From positions 1,736,001 to 1,800,000 of the forward strand of contig JADKGW010000001.1 in NCBI GenBank assembly GCA_016722075.1: DNA of 64,000 nt. The letters are read 5' to 3'. The notes beneath the pieces are model-generated. The model did no database searches. It worked only from the letters and a program-made list of their open reading frames with translations, and was not told the DNA's origin. A program made the position numbers and the translations under genes. How positions within the stretch are numbered: the stretch's first letter is position 1; every line of letters starts with the position of its first letter. Positions 25,382 to 34,511 of the stretch are shown here, piece by piece. The DNA is from Candidatus Kouleothrix ribensis (GTDB lineage: Bacteria > Chloroflexota > Chloroflexia > Chloroflexales > Roseiflexaceae).

Positions 25382-25410
25382 ATAATAGCATACCTAGGCC
25401 TGGCTGTCCA
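25382..25410 (-). promoter_or_regulatory. promoter of the small HTH gene
   Basis: Minus strand: TGGACA (complement at 25405-25410), 17-base spacer ending in TGC, then TATTAT (complement at 25382-25387), thus both a -35 and an extended -10. Confidence 0.65.
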
Positions 25411-25815
25411 GTCCTATTTGTAAATAGTAATGTCGGGTACAGCAGGCCTATGAGTCATAGGACCTATGGATCATTCGTGTGCATGTTCCATACGGCAGAT
25501 TTCGCAAAATGCATGGGGGCCGAGGCCGACTTCGGTGGGGAAAGTGTGGCGAAAAAGCGCTACGTAAGTCTTAACAGCCTCACGCTCATAGCCATGATCG
25601 AGTGTAAAGGGTAACGCCGGTACGCGCTGCAGTTACATACGCCGGCAGGCCTCAAGCCGGGTAATCGAGCTTGCACTGGCTTGGCGTGCGGTGGCGAGTG
25701 GCGATCATGCAGGATGCGCCGCACCCGCCGCTGGGCCTTATGCGGGCGCATCCTGGGGGTGTTGGGGCCATGCGTGGGCCTGTGAAAGCGTACTGGTATG
25801 CGGGCTACGGTTGAC
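25411..25815. other. gene-free stretch upstream of the HTH gene
   Basis: About 400 bases of lower G+C content than the surroundings. It contains a perfect odd palindrome, CCTATGA-G-TCATAGG (25447-25461), 37 bases upstream of the HTH promoter -35 box, followed by another ACCTATGG. An 80-codon + strand frame here has poor codon use and is not called. The right half near 25700-25815 is the downstream region of der. Confidence 0.45.
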
Positions 25816-27180
25816 TCAGCGCGGCTTTTTCTTGCCGTCTTTCTCGTCGTTCTCATCGCGGCCGCGAAACACGATCTTGATCGGTGTGCCGGTGAAGCCA
25901 TACTTCTCGCGGATGCGGTTCTCGAGGTAGCGCCCATAGCCCCAGTGAACCTGCTCGGCGTCGTTCGCGAAGAACAGAAACACCGGCGGCGCGGCCTGTG
26001 GCTGAGTCGCATAGTAGATCCGCAGATGTGCGCCTTTGTGTACGGCTGTGGGCGGATGATCGTAGGCCGCCTGGCGCAGCAGCGTATTCAGCTCGGATGT
26101 GCTGATGCGCCGCTGGCGCTCTTGCGCGATCTCGAGCGCCAGCGCGATCACTTGATCGACGCGCTGGCCGGTGGCGGCTGAGATGAAGAGCAGCGGCGCG
26201 TACGGGATGAAGTTGAACTGGTCGCGCACTTGCCGCGTGAAGGCATTGAAGGTTTCGTTATCTTTGACGATCAAGTCCCACTTGTTCACCAGGATGGCCA
26301 CACCCTTGAGCTGATCGAGGATCATGCCAGCAATATGGGTATCTTGCGCGGTCACACCCTCTTCCGCATCGATCAGCAGCAGCGCTACGTCGGCCCGCTC
26401 GATCGTCCGCAGCGCGCGCATCACGCTATACTTCTCGATACCGCGCTCGATCTTGCCGCGCCGGCGAATACCGGCCGTGTCGATCAGCAGCACGCGCGTG
26501 CCGGCATAGTCGAGCGGCGTGTCGATGCTGTCGCGCGTGGTGCCAGGCACCGCGCTGACCACGCTGCGCTCCTGGCCGATCAGGCGGTTCAGCAGCGACG
26601 ACTTGCCGACGTTGGGGCGGCCGACGATCGCGATCTTCACGGCCGCGTCGTCGTCGTCCGCTTCGACGATCGGCATCTGCTCGGTGACGCGATCGAGCAC
26701 ATCGCCGGTGCCGATACCGTGGTAGGCGCTCATGGGGATGGGATCGCCGAGGTTGAGTGCATAGAACTCGACGGCATTGAGTGCGCGCTCGCTGTTATCG
26801 GCCTTATTGGCGGCCAGCACCACCGGCTTGTAGGTATTGCGCAACACCTCGGCCACCTCGGCGTCGGCGGTGGTCATGCCCTCGACCGCATCGACCATAA
26901 ACACGATCAGGTCGGCCTCGGCGATGGCCAGCTCGGCCTGCTCGCGTACGCGCCGCGCGATCTCGGCCAGCGGCGCCGAGTCGTCCGGTTCTTCGAACAG
27001 CAGCCCGGCCGTATCGACGACGGTGAATACGCGGCCGTTCCAATCGCTATCGCCATACAGGCGGTCGCGCGTGGTGCCGGGAATATCCTCGACGATCGCC
27101 TTACGCTGGCCGATCAGCCGGTTGAAGAAGGTCGACTTGCCCACGTTGGGGCGGCCGACCAGGGCAACTATTGGTTTCAT
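25816..27180 (-). CDS. der: ribosome-assembly GTPase Der (EngA)
   Basis: A 454-residue GTPase with two tandem G domains followed by a KH-like domain, needed for 50S ribosomal subunit maturation. G domain 1 (1-165) shows VGRPNVGKSTFFNRLIG, TVVDTAGL and ANKADN; G domain 2 (178-350) shows IVGRPNVGKSSLLNRLIG, LLIDTAGIRRRGK, IEKYSVMRAL and VNKWDLI. The KH-like region (360-445) shows LNTLLRQAAYDHPP, the GAHLRIYYATQPQ strand and FTGTPIKIVFRGR. Length and motifs are standard. It ends with a basic DEKDGKKKPR tail. Confidence 0.96.
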   Translation of the reverse strand: MKPIVALVGRPNVGKSTFFNRLIGQRKAIVEDIPGTTRDRLYGDSDWNGRVFTVVDTAGLLFEEPDDSAPLAEIARRVREQAELAIAEADLIVFMVDAVEGMTTADAEVAEVLRNTYKPVVLAANKADNSERALNAVEFYALNLGDPIPMSAYHGIGTGDVLDRVTEQMPIVEADDDDAAVKIAIVGRPNVGKSSLLNRLIGQERSVVSAVPGTTRDSIDTPLDYAGTRVLLIDTAGIRRRGKIERGIEKYSVMRALRTIERADVALLLIDAEEGVTAQDTHIAGMILDQLKGVAILVNKWDLIVKDNETFNAFTRQVRDQFNFIPYAPLLFISAATGQRVDQVIALALEIAQERQRRISTSELNTLLRQAAYDHPPTAVHKGAHLRIYYATQPQAAPPVFLFFANDAEQVHWGYGRYLENRIREKYGFTGTPIKIVFRGRDENDEKDGKKKPR

Positions 27181-27306
27181 ATGCTTCTTTGCTGCGCGGC
27201 CGCAGCCACGACGGTGGCCGCAGCGCTGTGAGTAGGTACAACCTGTTTGAATTGCTTGAAGGGGCGTGCGCCTGCCGAAGCGGCCGGCTTCCTGGCGCGG
27301 GCGCTG

Positions 27307-28995
27307 TTAGCCAGGCTGCTCGCGCTCGCGCTGGGTTGCGACATTGCCGTTGGCACGGGCGCGCAGCAGTGCCGCCACGCAGGCTGCGTCGAAGTCGGTA
27401 CCGGCGCCGCTCTGCAAGATCGCGAAGGCCTCATCGGCGGTGCGACCGGCGTGGTAGGGCCGATCGCTGGTGAGTGCGTCGAACACATCGGCCACATGCA
27501 CGATCTTGCCGATCGGGCTGATCTGATCGGCGGTGAGGTGATGCGGGTAGCCACGCCCATCGAGCCGCTCGTGATGCTCGAGCAGCGCCGGCAGCTCTTT
27601 GCGTAACAGCCAGCGCAGCTCTTCCTGGCGCATGATCTCGTAGCCACGCTCGGGGTGCTTCTTGATCTCCTCGAATTCGTCGGGGCTGAGCCCGCCGCGC
27701 TTCTTGAGAATTGCGTCGGGCACGCCGATCTTGCCAACATCGTGCAGGATGCCGCCGATGCGCACGTGGTTGACATCGGCGCGCGCCAGGCCCAGCTCGT
27801 CGGCAATCGCCACCGCGAACTCCGACACGCGCTGCGAGTGGCCCTGAGTGTAGGGGTCTTTCGCATCGATCGCGCCGGCGACGACCTTGATCACGCCCAT
27901 GAACAGCTTGTAGGTATCTTCGTTGAGCCGGGCCACCTGCAGCACTGTCGCGGCCTGGCCGGCCAGCGTCTCGAACAGGTCGATGTCGTCTTGCGAGAAG
28001 GTGCCGCCATTAAGCTTGTTGAGCGCCTGCGCGCCGCCGATAATGCTCGGGTTGATCTCGCCGCGCTCCTGGCCAAGATCAATACCAGGTGCGCGTAGTG
28101 GCACGCACAGGATCGAGCGTGTGACGAAGCCGCTCTGCGCATCGGCCTGCTTGTAGTGATGCGCATCTTTGCTGACGTCTTCAACCAGCAAGCGCTGGCC
28201 GGTCTTGACCACCTGGCCGATAATGCCCTCGCCAAGGCCGAGCGTCAGCGCCGTGAGCCTCTCGCTGCGGTCGCCGGTAGCGACATGCAGCCGCAGCAGC
28301 GGTGGGTCGTGCTGCTGGTCGAGCTCCCACACCGAGGTTGCTTCGACTTCGAGCAGCTCACGGGCATGATCCATGATCCGAGTCAGCAGCTCGTGCCGAT
28401 CGAGTGTGGTAGTCAGGCGCGAGATGATATCGACCAGCGCGTTGAGCCGGCGCTGGCGGGTGTTGGCCTGTTCGAGCAGGTGGGCCTTCTCGATCTCGCT
28501 GGCCATACGGTCGGCCAGGTCGTGCAGCAGCGCCAGATCGCTCTCTTCGTCGATCGCCGAGGCCGCGAGGTTGAACACCTGCACCACGCCGATCACGCGC
28601 TCGCGCAGCAGCAAGGGCAGGCAGTAGACTGTGCGCAGCGGCAGGTGCGAGACTTCACCGAGGCGCCGCTCCCAGCGCGGGTCGCGCTCGACATCGCTGA
28701 TGAAGATCGGCTTGCGCTCGCGCAGCGCGGCCCCGACGATACCGCGGGCGGCTGGGAAGCGCCGGCCCAGCAACTGCAGGCTCTGCGAGTCGCCCTTGAC
28801 GACTTTGAAGATCAGCTCATCGGTATCGGCGTCGTACAGATACAGCGTACCAGCCGCCGCATCAACCACCTCGATAAACAGGTCGACCATCTGATCGAGC
28901 AGCGCATCGAGCTCGTGGTTGGCCGCAATCGCATTTGCGCGCCGGATCGTATCGATCACGCGCTGGTAGTTCATGCTGGTAAGCTCGCGCGCCAC
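27307..28995 (-). CDS. GAF-GAF-HD-GYP cyclic-di-GMP phosphodiesterase
   Basis: A 562-residue cytoplasmic protein. Two GAF domains (about 22-175 and 200-355) sense a small ligand or redox state; the C-terminal HD-GYP domain (about 372-545) hydrolyses c-di-GMP. Diagnostic residues are present: GHSQRVSEFAVAIA, GGILHDVGKIGVPDAIL (the HD pair), EEIKKHPERGYEIM, LEHHERLDGRGYPHHL (the GYP motif), and HVADVFDALTSDRPYH. The start at GTG 28995 is favoured by GAAGGG six bases upstream; the ATG at 28974 has no site. It lies downstream of the radical-SAM gene with a 20-base gap, so they are probably co-transcribed. Confidence 0.92.
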   Translation of the reverse strand: MARELTSMNYQRVIDTIRRANAIAANHELDALLDQMVDLFIEVVDAAAGTLYLYDADTDELIFKVVKGDSQSLQLLGRRFPAARGIVGAALRERKPIFISDVERDPRWERRLGEVSHLPLRTVYCLPLLLRERVIGVVQVFNLAASAIDEESDLALLHDLADRMASEIEKAHLLEQANTRQRRLNALVDIISRLTTTLDRHELLTRIMDHARELLEVEATSVWELDQQHDPPLLRLHVATGDRSERLTALTLGLGEGIIGQVVKTGQRLLVEDVSKDAHHYKQADAQSGFVTRSILCVPLRAPGIDLGQERGEINPSIIGGAQALNKLNGGTFSQDDIDLFETLAGQAATVLQVARLNEDTYKLFMGVIKVVAGAIDAKDPYTQGHSQRVSEFAVAIADELGLARADVNHVRIGGILHDVGKIGVPDAILKKRGGLSPDEFEEIKKHPERGYEIMRQEELRWLLRKELPALLEHHERLDGRGYPHHLTADQISPIGKIVHVADVFDALTSDRPYHAGRTADEAFAILQSGAGTDFDAACVAALLRARANGNVATQREREQPG

Positions 28996-29015
28996 GCCAC
29001 ACCCTTCTGTGAAAT

Positions 29016-30557
29016 TCAGGACGTGCGATCGGTTGCCTTCGCCAGTACCCGCACATAGCGCAGCAACTCATCGGCTTCGCCGGCCAGTGCCACCGCCGCG
29101 CCCGACTCGGCGGCGATCTGCTCGAGCGTGTATTCGTCGAGCGTGCGTGTGCCAGAGTGGTCGAACATCACGCGCGGCAGCAGCGCGCGCTGGGTGCCGG
29201 CGGCCCTGAGCGCGGCCGCAACATCGGCGCCCATCAGCAGGCCCGACACAGTGACCTGTGGGCCGAAGAACTGGTTGACTACCGGCAGCAGCGTCACCGA
29301 CAGCTGCTCGATCCGGTTCAGCCGGTCGGCCACGCGCTGCAGCACCGGCGCAATCAGCGTGCCGCACACGAGCGTCAGCCTGGTAGGCACGGGCATACGC
29401 GCGGGCAGGCGGCGCTGCGCCCTGGCCCAGCCATCGATAAAGTCGCGGGTCATGCCCACGCCATTCGAGTACTGCGGCATGCCGTCGTACTGGTCGGCGG
29501 CGGGCATAGCCCGGCCGCTCAGCAGGTAGAACTCGTCGGAAGGATAGACCAGGCCAGTACCGAGGTCGTGGCGAAACTGGTGCTGGTATGGCTCGATCAG
29601 GTCGATCACCCGCGCGGCCTCATCGGCCTGGAAGCAGCGCATCGGCACATCGGCAGCGACGATCTGGCGCGCACAGTGGCCAAGCTGATCGGACAGGTTG
29701 GCGCCTGAGTGCCCGGCCGCCTGGCCCTGGCTGGGCGTGGCCGCATCCCACAGTGGCTGGCGCTCCCAGTTCGTATCGATCCACTCGGCCGTCTCGTGGA
29801 CATGGATGGCGGCGCGGATGCTCTGTGGGCGCTTGCCTGTGAAGCGATACTTGGTCAGCCCCACCGGCACCACCGCGATCGTCTGCACAACCGGGTAGAA
29901 TTCGGCCAGCGCGCGGATGCTCTCGTGCAGCACGGCCCCATCGTTAATGCCAGGCAGCGCGACGATCTGGGTGTGTACCTCGATGCCCAGCCGGCCAAAG
30001 CGGCCGATCTGCTCGAGCACGTCGGGCAGATCGGCCTTACCAAGCAGCACCGCGCGCAGCGCGCGGTCGGTCGCATGGATCGACACATACATCGGGCTGA
30101 GGTGCTGCTCTTCGATCCGCTGCCAATCGTGCTCGTTCAGGTTGGTCAGCGTCACGAAGTTACCATACAGAAAGCCCAGGCGGTAGTCATCGTCTTTTAG
30201 GTAGAGCGACTTGCGCATGCCTTTGGGCATCTGGGTGAGGAAGCAGAACGGGCACTTATTATTGCAGGTACGCAGCCGGTCGAACAGCGGCTCGACGAAC
30301 TCGATGCCCAGATCCTCGTCGGCATCCTTCTCGATCTCGTAGATCGTCTGCTCGTCGCCACGGCGCACCAGCAACTCGATGCGCTCCTCGGCAATAGCGA
30401 AGCGATAGTCGATCACATCGCGCAGCTGGCGATCGCCTACGGCCAGCACCAGATCGCCGGGCTGCAAGCCCAGCTCAGCGGCAATACTGGCAGGCACGAT
30501 CGCGGCGATGGCACCGCCCACGCCAGTGATATTCTTCAGATCTGGCTGATATTCCAT
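29016..30557 (-). CDS. PDZ - radical SAM - DUF512 protein
   Basis: A 513-residue protein of the family that joins an N-terminal PDZ-like region (10-65: IVPASIAAELGLQPGDLVLAVGD), a degenerate radical-SAM core with the cluster motif C98-N-N-K-C102-P-F-C105, and a C-terminal DUF512 domain (from about 290). LFDRLRTCNNKCPFC and GMRKSLYLKDDDYRLGF are family signatures. Members occur in Chloroflexi, cyanobacteria and Firmicutes; the reaction is unknown. An additional Cys pair expected for a second cluster is not evident. An extended -10 promoter lies about 100 bases upstream. No clear Shine-Dalgarno sequence. Confidence 0.85.
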   Translation of the reverse strand: MEYQPDLKNITGVGGAIAAIVPASIAAELGLQPGDLVLAVGDRQLRDVIDYRFAIAEERIELLVRRGDEQTIYEIEKDADEDLGIEFVEPLFDRLRTCNNKCPFCFLTQMPKGMRKSLYLKDDDYRLGFLYGNFVTLTNLNEHDWQRIEEQHLSPMYVSIHATDRALRAVLLGKADLPDVLEQIGRFGRLGIEVHTQIVALPGINDGAVLHESIRALAEFYPVVQTIAVVPVGLTKYRFTGKRPQSIRAAIHVHETAEWIDTNWERQPLWDAATPSQGQAAGHSGANLSDQLGHCARQIVAADVPMRCFQADEAARVIDLIEPYQHQFRHDLGTGLVYPSDEFYLLSGRAMPAADQYDGMPQYSNGVGMTRDFIDGWARAQRRLPARMPVPTRLTLVCGTLIAPVLQRVADRLNRIEQLSVTLLPVVNQFFGPQVTVSGLLMGADVAAALRAAGTQRALLPRVMFDHSGTRTLDEYTLEQIAAESGAAVALAGEADELLRYVRVLAKATDRTS

Positions 30558-30656
30558 AGGTTGCTATGCACTCTATATATTCCGGCCTGGCCCGGGCGCG
30601 CCTGGCAGCGATCGATCACGAAACACCAAAACACGGGCGTGGCCCGTCCTGCGCGC

Positions 30657-30665
30657 ATTATACCA
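30657..30665 (-). promoter_or_regulatory. extended -10 promoter candidate for the radical-SAM/HD-GYP pair
   Basis: Minus-strand TGG-TATAAT (complement at 30657-30665) without a good -35, about 95 bases before the start codon. The rest of the 305-base divergent region up to 30862 shows only a weak + strand TATACT at 30743-30748. Confidence 0.45.
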
Positions 30666-30862
30666 CAGCAGCTCGCAGTATGTTTGTACATTGCGGCACA
30701 AGCTCAGCCTTTGGTAGGGCGTGATCGTCGCAGGTTCGCGTGTATACTGCGGCTGCATGGGGTGCCGGGCTTGCGGCCAGGCCGGCGCCGCTGCGCATGT
30801 GCAACAACTACGGCAATGTGGCTGTCTACTATCAAAGGAGATAACGATACTGGAGGAACACG

Positions 30863-31756
30863 GTGCAACGCCGGTTGAAATTACTCGCATTCGCGGCCTG
30901 CTGTGTACTTGGGGCTGGTTTGATGCTCACGTACTGGCACCACGAGGCCGCCGCCAGGCAGCGCCAGCTGCCACTCGACGCATTCGAGCGTGGCCCGTAT
31001 CGCTTCGACCCTGGCTTTGGCCAGCGTCGCGCCGACGGCCCTGCGCCTGGCCCTGTGATCATCCCGTATGTGCGGCCCGAATTCGCGCGCCAGATGCGCG
31101 AGCTGCGCCCGGCCATCCTCGCCGCTGCGGCGCGCCACAACCGGCGCGAGCTCTCGGCCATGAGTGATCACGACTTTGCGGTGTTGATCGCCGTGATCAT
31201 GTATAACGAGCACTTTGGGTGGTTCGAAGAGCGTGTGACGCCGGTTCAGGCGCTGACGCCATTGTACGAAGACCTCCAGCGCGAGACGAATGCGACCGGC
31301 ATAAGCGATCTGAGCGTGTGGCCGGCGAACATACGGCCCTCGGTCGCGCTCGAGATTCTGCGCCAGCAGCTGCCGCTACCGCATGGCAGCGCCACAATCA
31401 CCGTACCGATCACGGTTGCCGGCAGCACGATCCGGCCGGCTACCTTCGATTCGCGCAGCCAGCTATCGGCCGCGATCACCGGCGAGATCAGCGATCCGCC
31501 TCTGGCCGTCGAGTACCTGGCCGCCAACCTCGAGCGCGGCATGTACCGTGCGCACTACGAACAGGTGGCCGTGACATGGCGCGCGCTGGCGGCCTGGCAC
31601 AACCAGGGCATCGTCGCGCCAGCCGACCTGCGTCAGAACGCCACTGCCAGCGACTACGTGCGCCGCGCCTCGGCCTACTTCGCCACCGCGCGCCGGCTGC
31701 TCGACGCGCCGCTACCCGCGCCAACTATGCCGCGCCGGCAGCCCTTGCTCGAGTAG
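30863..31756 (+). CDS. exported or membrane-anchored protein of unknown function
   Basis: A 297-residue protein. A single hydrophobic segment at residues 6-24 after MQRRLK suggests a signal anchor, followed by an extracytoplasmic globular domain. Conserved-looking blocks include LIAVIMYNEHFGWFEE, ATGISDLSVWPANIRPSVALEIL, SDPPLAVEYLAANLERGMYRAHYEQ (in pieces) and WRALAAWHNQGIV. The arrangement of helices with an isolated Glu and a 'N-x-x-S-DL-WPANIRP' loop recalls lysozyme-like muramidases, but that is a guess. The start is GTG with GGAGGA six bases upstream. It is a monocistronic + strand gene facing a DUF2723 gene. Confidence 0.65.
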   Translation: MQRRLKLLAFAACCVLGAGLMLTYWHHEAAARQRQLPLDAFERGPYRFDPGFGQRRADGPAPGPVIIPYVRPEFARQMRELRPAILAAAARHNRRELSAMSDHDFAVLIAVIMYNEHFGWFEERVTPVQALTPLYEDLQRETNATGISDLSVWPANIRPSVALEILRQQLPLPHGSATITVPITVAGSTIRPATFDSRSQLSAAITGEISDPPLAVEYLAANLERGMYRAHYEQVAVTWRALAAWHNQGIVAPADLRQNATASDYVRRASAYFATARRLLDAPLPAPTMPRRQPLLE

Positions 31757-31774
31757 CCAGGGCGCCTGAGTGGG

Positions 31775-31825
31775 CTAGTACAGGCCGACAGCAATCCGCT
31801 GCGCGGAGCGGATGCCCCGTACTAG
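31775..31825. terminator. nested palindrome between convergent genes
   Basis: An outer stem CTAGTAC (31775-31781) / GTACTAG (31819-31825) encloses an inner stem ATCCGCT (31794-31800) / AGCGGAT (31807-31813). It overlaps the stop codon of the DUF2723 gene and probably stops transcription from both sides; there is no T-run. Confidence 0.45.
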
Positions 31826-33714
31826 TTAGCCGCCGGCGCCACCTCGATCGGGCCGAGCTTCACGAAATCGGCGGCGGCGTCGGCCAGGCTTAGCCGCTGA
31901 AGCGAGGGCGTGGCATACCAGCCGAGTGTGACCTGGTAGCGGCCCGGTGGCGCGCCTGGCTTAAGCGTGGGCGACACCAGATCGGCATAGCGCGTGCCGG
32001 GTTGCCAGCGGTTGGTTGGCGCCTGGGCCGGCGACTGATCTTGCTGCCCCCAGATCTGCCCGTCGGGGCCGACCAGATGCACGAAGAAGGTGTAGCCGGC
32101 CGACGGTGTGGCCTGCGCCTGCCACTGCAGCAATAGCGGCACCGCCGCGCCCGGCCGGTATGGGCCTGCGCGCAACGTGTAGCCGGTAAGGCCAATGCCG
32201 TCGCTCCACTGTAGCCGCACGGTTGTGAGCGCCTCGAGTGGCGCCGCGCTGACCCGCCAGAGCCGGCCCTCGGGCCACTGGGCCAACCCAAGCGCCAGGT
32301 CGGGGGTTGTCAGGTACACCGCGCGCCCGTGCGCCAACGCCGCAACGATCGCCACACGGCCGATATTCGAGCCGAACTGGAGATCGCGGCGCTGGCCCTC
32401 GATCACCTGTAGGTAGTGCGGCCCTTCAGTCGCGTACCAGTCGCCCACCACCAGTGCGCCCTGCGGTAGCGGCTGGGCCATCACCGCGCGGGCGAACTGC
32501 TCATCGTCGGGCTGGTTAAGCACGCGTAGCGCCGGCAGATTGTGCCACAGCAGCAGCGCCGGCAGCAGCAGCATAGCCAGGGGCAGCGAGTTTGCAAGCC
32601 TGAATGCTTGTGGGTTCAGCCCGCCTACCTGTGGCCCGGCAAGGCCGCGCGCCCGCCAGCCTAACAACGGTGCCGCCACAGCTTCGCCAAGCAGCAGGGC
32701 CGCGATCAGGTGCGCCGGAATGAAGAACACTTCGATATCATCGACATAGTAGGCCAGGCAGAATGCACATGTGAGCGCGTAGCCGCCGAGCAGCAGCGCC
32801 GCCAGCGCCCGATCGCGATACAGCAGCCACAGCCCGCCGAACAGCGCCAGCAGCGTGCCGGCCGGCAAGAACTGCGGCCAGACAAACCGGCCGGCCAGGC
32901 TGCGCACACGGCCCAGGCCTTCGACGCGCAGCCGCACCGGGTCGAGCCACGCGGCGGTGAGCGCCGCGCCGCTGATGTGATCCCAGAGCTGCGCCCAGCT
33001 GTGCATCCAACCCGGCGCGCGCAGCGGCACGTACAGGTACAGCAGGCAGCCCGGCAGCAGCGCCAGCAGCGCGGCCAGGATCGCGTGGTGGCCAACGTGG
33101 CAACGGCTGTTGGCCCGGTAGCTCAGAGCGACACACAGCAGCGCGCCGGGAATCATGAGCGTAATCGTGCGGTGGTGCGCCAGGCCCAGGCCCAGCAGCA
33201 GCCCGGCTGGCCAGAGCGGCCAGCGCCCGGCGTGCCAGCGCAGCAGCGCCAGCAGCAGCAGTGCCTGGATCAGCGCGGCCAGCCCGTACACCTCGGCGAT
33301 CGTTGCCTGCGACCAGAACGTGCGCGACACCGCCAGCGCCAACGCAGCGGCCGCCGCGACCAGCATGGGCTGGCCGAGCGCGCGCGCGACCCGGTAGACC
33401 ACGCCAACCGCCAGCGCCGCCGCGGCCGCCGAGAACAGATTCAGGCGCCAGGCCGGTGTGCCGCCCAGCGGCAGCTGGCACCACAGCCAGCCCAGCAATG
33501 TGTACAGCGGGTAGCCGGTCGGGTGGGCTAGGCCGAGCGTTGGCACAACCCACTGTAGCTCGGCTGTGTCGCGGCTGCCCAGGCCGGGCAACAACGTGGC
33601 GGCATACAGCCCAAGCACGGCGGCGCAGATCGCAGCGGCCAGCGCATGGTCGAGCCATACCGCGCGACGGCCGGCGTGCATGCTACCGTCGGCGGCCATT
33701 GAGCCATGGATCAT
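31822..33714 (-). CDS. DUF2723-family GT-C protein (protein O-mannosyltransferase-like)
   Basis: A 630-residue polytopic membrane protein. The first loop has LPGLGSRDTAELQWVVPTLG, with the acidic D/E pair expected for a GT-C glycosyltransferase, followed by HPTGYPLYTLLGWLWCQLP, a signature of DUF2723. About ten transmembrane helices span residues 22-400. After residue 405 comes a soluble region; residues 520-620 form a beta-sandwich-like tail (GYTFFVHLVGPDGQIWGQQDQ in segments) also seen at the end of the GT39-type protein at 48358. The ATG overlaps the TGA of the DUF421 gene (ATGA), implying coupling. Acceptor unknown. Confidence 0.82.
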   Translation of the reverse strand: MIHGSMAADGSMHAGRRAVWLDHALAAAICAAVLGLYAATLLPGLGSRDTAELQWVVPTLGLAHPTGYPLYTLLGWLWCQLPLGGTPAWRLNLFSAAAAALAVGVVYRVARALGQPMLVAAAAALALAVSRTFWSQATIAEVYGLAALIQALLLLALLRWHAGRWPLWPAGLLLGLGLAHHRTITLMIPGALLCVALSYRANSRCHVGHHAILAALLALLPGCLLYLYVPLRAPGWMHSWAQLWDHISGAALTAAWLDPVRLRVEGLGRVRSLAGRFVWPQFLPAGTLLALFGGLWLLYRDRALAALLLGGYALTCAFCLAYYVDDIEVFFIPAHLIAALLLGEAVAAPLLGWRARGLAGPQVGGLNPQAFRLANSLPLAMLLLPALLLWHNLPALRVLNQPDDEQFARAVMAQPLPQGALVVGDWYATEGPHYLQVIEGQRRDLQFGSNIGRVAIVAALAHGRAVYLTTPDLALGLAQWPEGRLWRVSAAPLEALTTVRLQWSDGIGLTGYTLRAGPYRPGAAVPLLLQWQAQATPSAGYTFFVHLVGPDGQIWGQQDQSPAQAPTNRWQPGTRYADLVSPTLKPGAPPGRYQVTLGWYATPSLQRLSLADAAADFVKLGPIEVAPAAN

Positions 33715-34307
33715 TGGCGGCCGGCCCCGGCCGACTGGAGCGCCTGCAGCTGCGCGCTAATTGCATCGAGGCGCTTCACCAACTCGTCGTAGTGCGTCTG
33801 CGCGGGCGCAGGGTCTTTGCCGATAAATGCCAGCGAGCCGCCGGTTTCGAGCACGCACTCCTCGATATCGTCGAGGCTGCGGAAGCCCTGCCGATGCGCG
33901 GCGGCGGCCAGCTCATCGATCGTAATCAGCTCGTGATCGAGCCGCTGCTGCTGCACACGGCCCTGCTCGATCAGCCGCACCGGCGCGCCTTCCAAGAATC
34001 GGTCGAGCCTGGCGCGGCGAAACAGAAAGCGCACGACCAGGTAGTTCATCAGCAGCAGGCTGGCGCCGCCGATCACGCCACCGGTGATCGAGCTATCGTC
34101 GCCGATGATCGCATTCTGCACCGTATTCGAGAGCATCAGCAGCACGACCAGGTCGAACGTATTGATCTGAGCCAGTTCGCGCTTGCCAGCCAGGCGCAGC
34201 CCGATCACTAAAAAGCCGTAGATGATCAGCGGGCGAAGTATCTTCTCGAGCACGGGTAGCGCGAGCTGGAACATGTCGCGCAGCGATTGTGTGGCCAGCA
34301 AGCCCAT
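33711..34307 (-). CDS. DUF421 (YetF-like) membrane protein
   Basis: A 198-residue protein with three transmembrane helices (about 15-35, 45-68, 75-95) and a soluble C-terminal DUF421 domain. The family block FLVIGLRLAGKRELAQINTFDLVVLLMLSNTVQNAI (in segments GKRELAQINTFDLVV and SNTVQNAIIGDDSS) and LLLMNYLVVRFLFRR are clear, followed by LIEQGRVQQQRLDHELITIDEL. YetF proteins affect spore membrane or stress traits in Bacillus; the activity is unknown. The ATG at 34307 has GGAG at 8 bases, better than the in-frame ATG at 34313. The C-terminus ends in a coiled-coil-like helix. Confidence 0.85.
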   Translation of the reverse strand: MGLLATQSLRDMFQLALPVLEKILRPLIIYGFLVIGLRLAGKRELAQINTFDLVVLLMLSNTVQNAIIGDDSSITGGVIGGASLLLMNYLVVRFLFRRARLDRFLEGAPVRLIEQGRVQQQRLDHELITIDELAAAAHRQGFRSLDDIEECVLETGGSLAFIGKDPAPAQTHYDELVKRLDAISAQLQALQSAGAGRQ

Positions 34308-34457
34308 TGGCATCGCTCCTTCCTGGTTTCGCTACGCCGTCATCATACCACGGCGGCACGGCGAGCGAGCCAGTGCGAGAGACGCACCGACCGGCGGGAT
34401 ACAGCGTGGGAGTATGGGTTTGCGCGGGGTTTTGCACATGCGCGCAAACACACAAAC

Positions 34458-34485
34458 GCCGGGAGACTGGCTGGCAGTTCCCGGC
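34458..34485 (-). terminator. hairpin terminator of the ECF sigma gene
   Basis: On the minus strand GCCGGGA...TCCCGGC (complement arms at 34479-34485 and 34458-34464) with an inner CTG/CAG pairing is followed by GTTTGTGTGTTTG. It lies 27 bases after the sigma factor stop. Confidence 0.55.
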
Positions 34486-34511
34486 ATGCGCGATCACAAT
34501 CGAGCGGTGCG

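Noticed and set aside
25372..25614. 80-codon + strand frame
   Set aside because: No ribosome-binding site, poor third-position use; the region has palindromes instead.
30743..30748. TATACT as + strand promoter for the exported unknown protein
   Set aside because: No -35 partner at 16-18 bases; only mentioned as weak.
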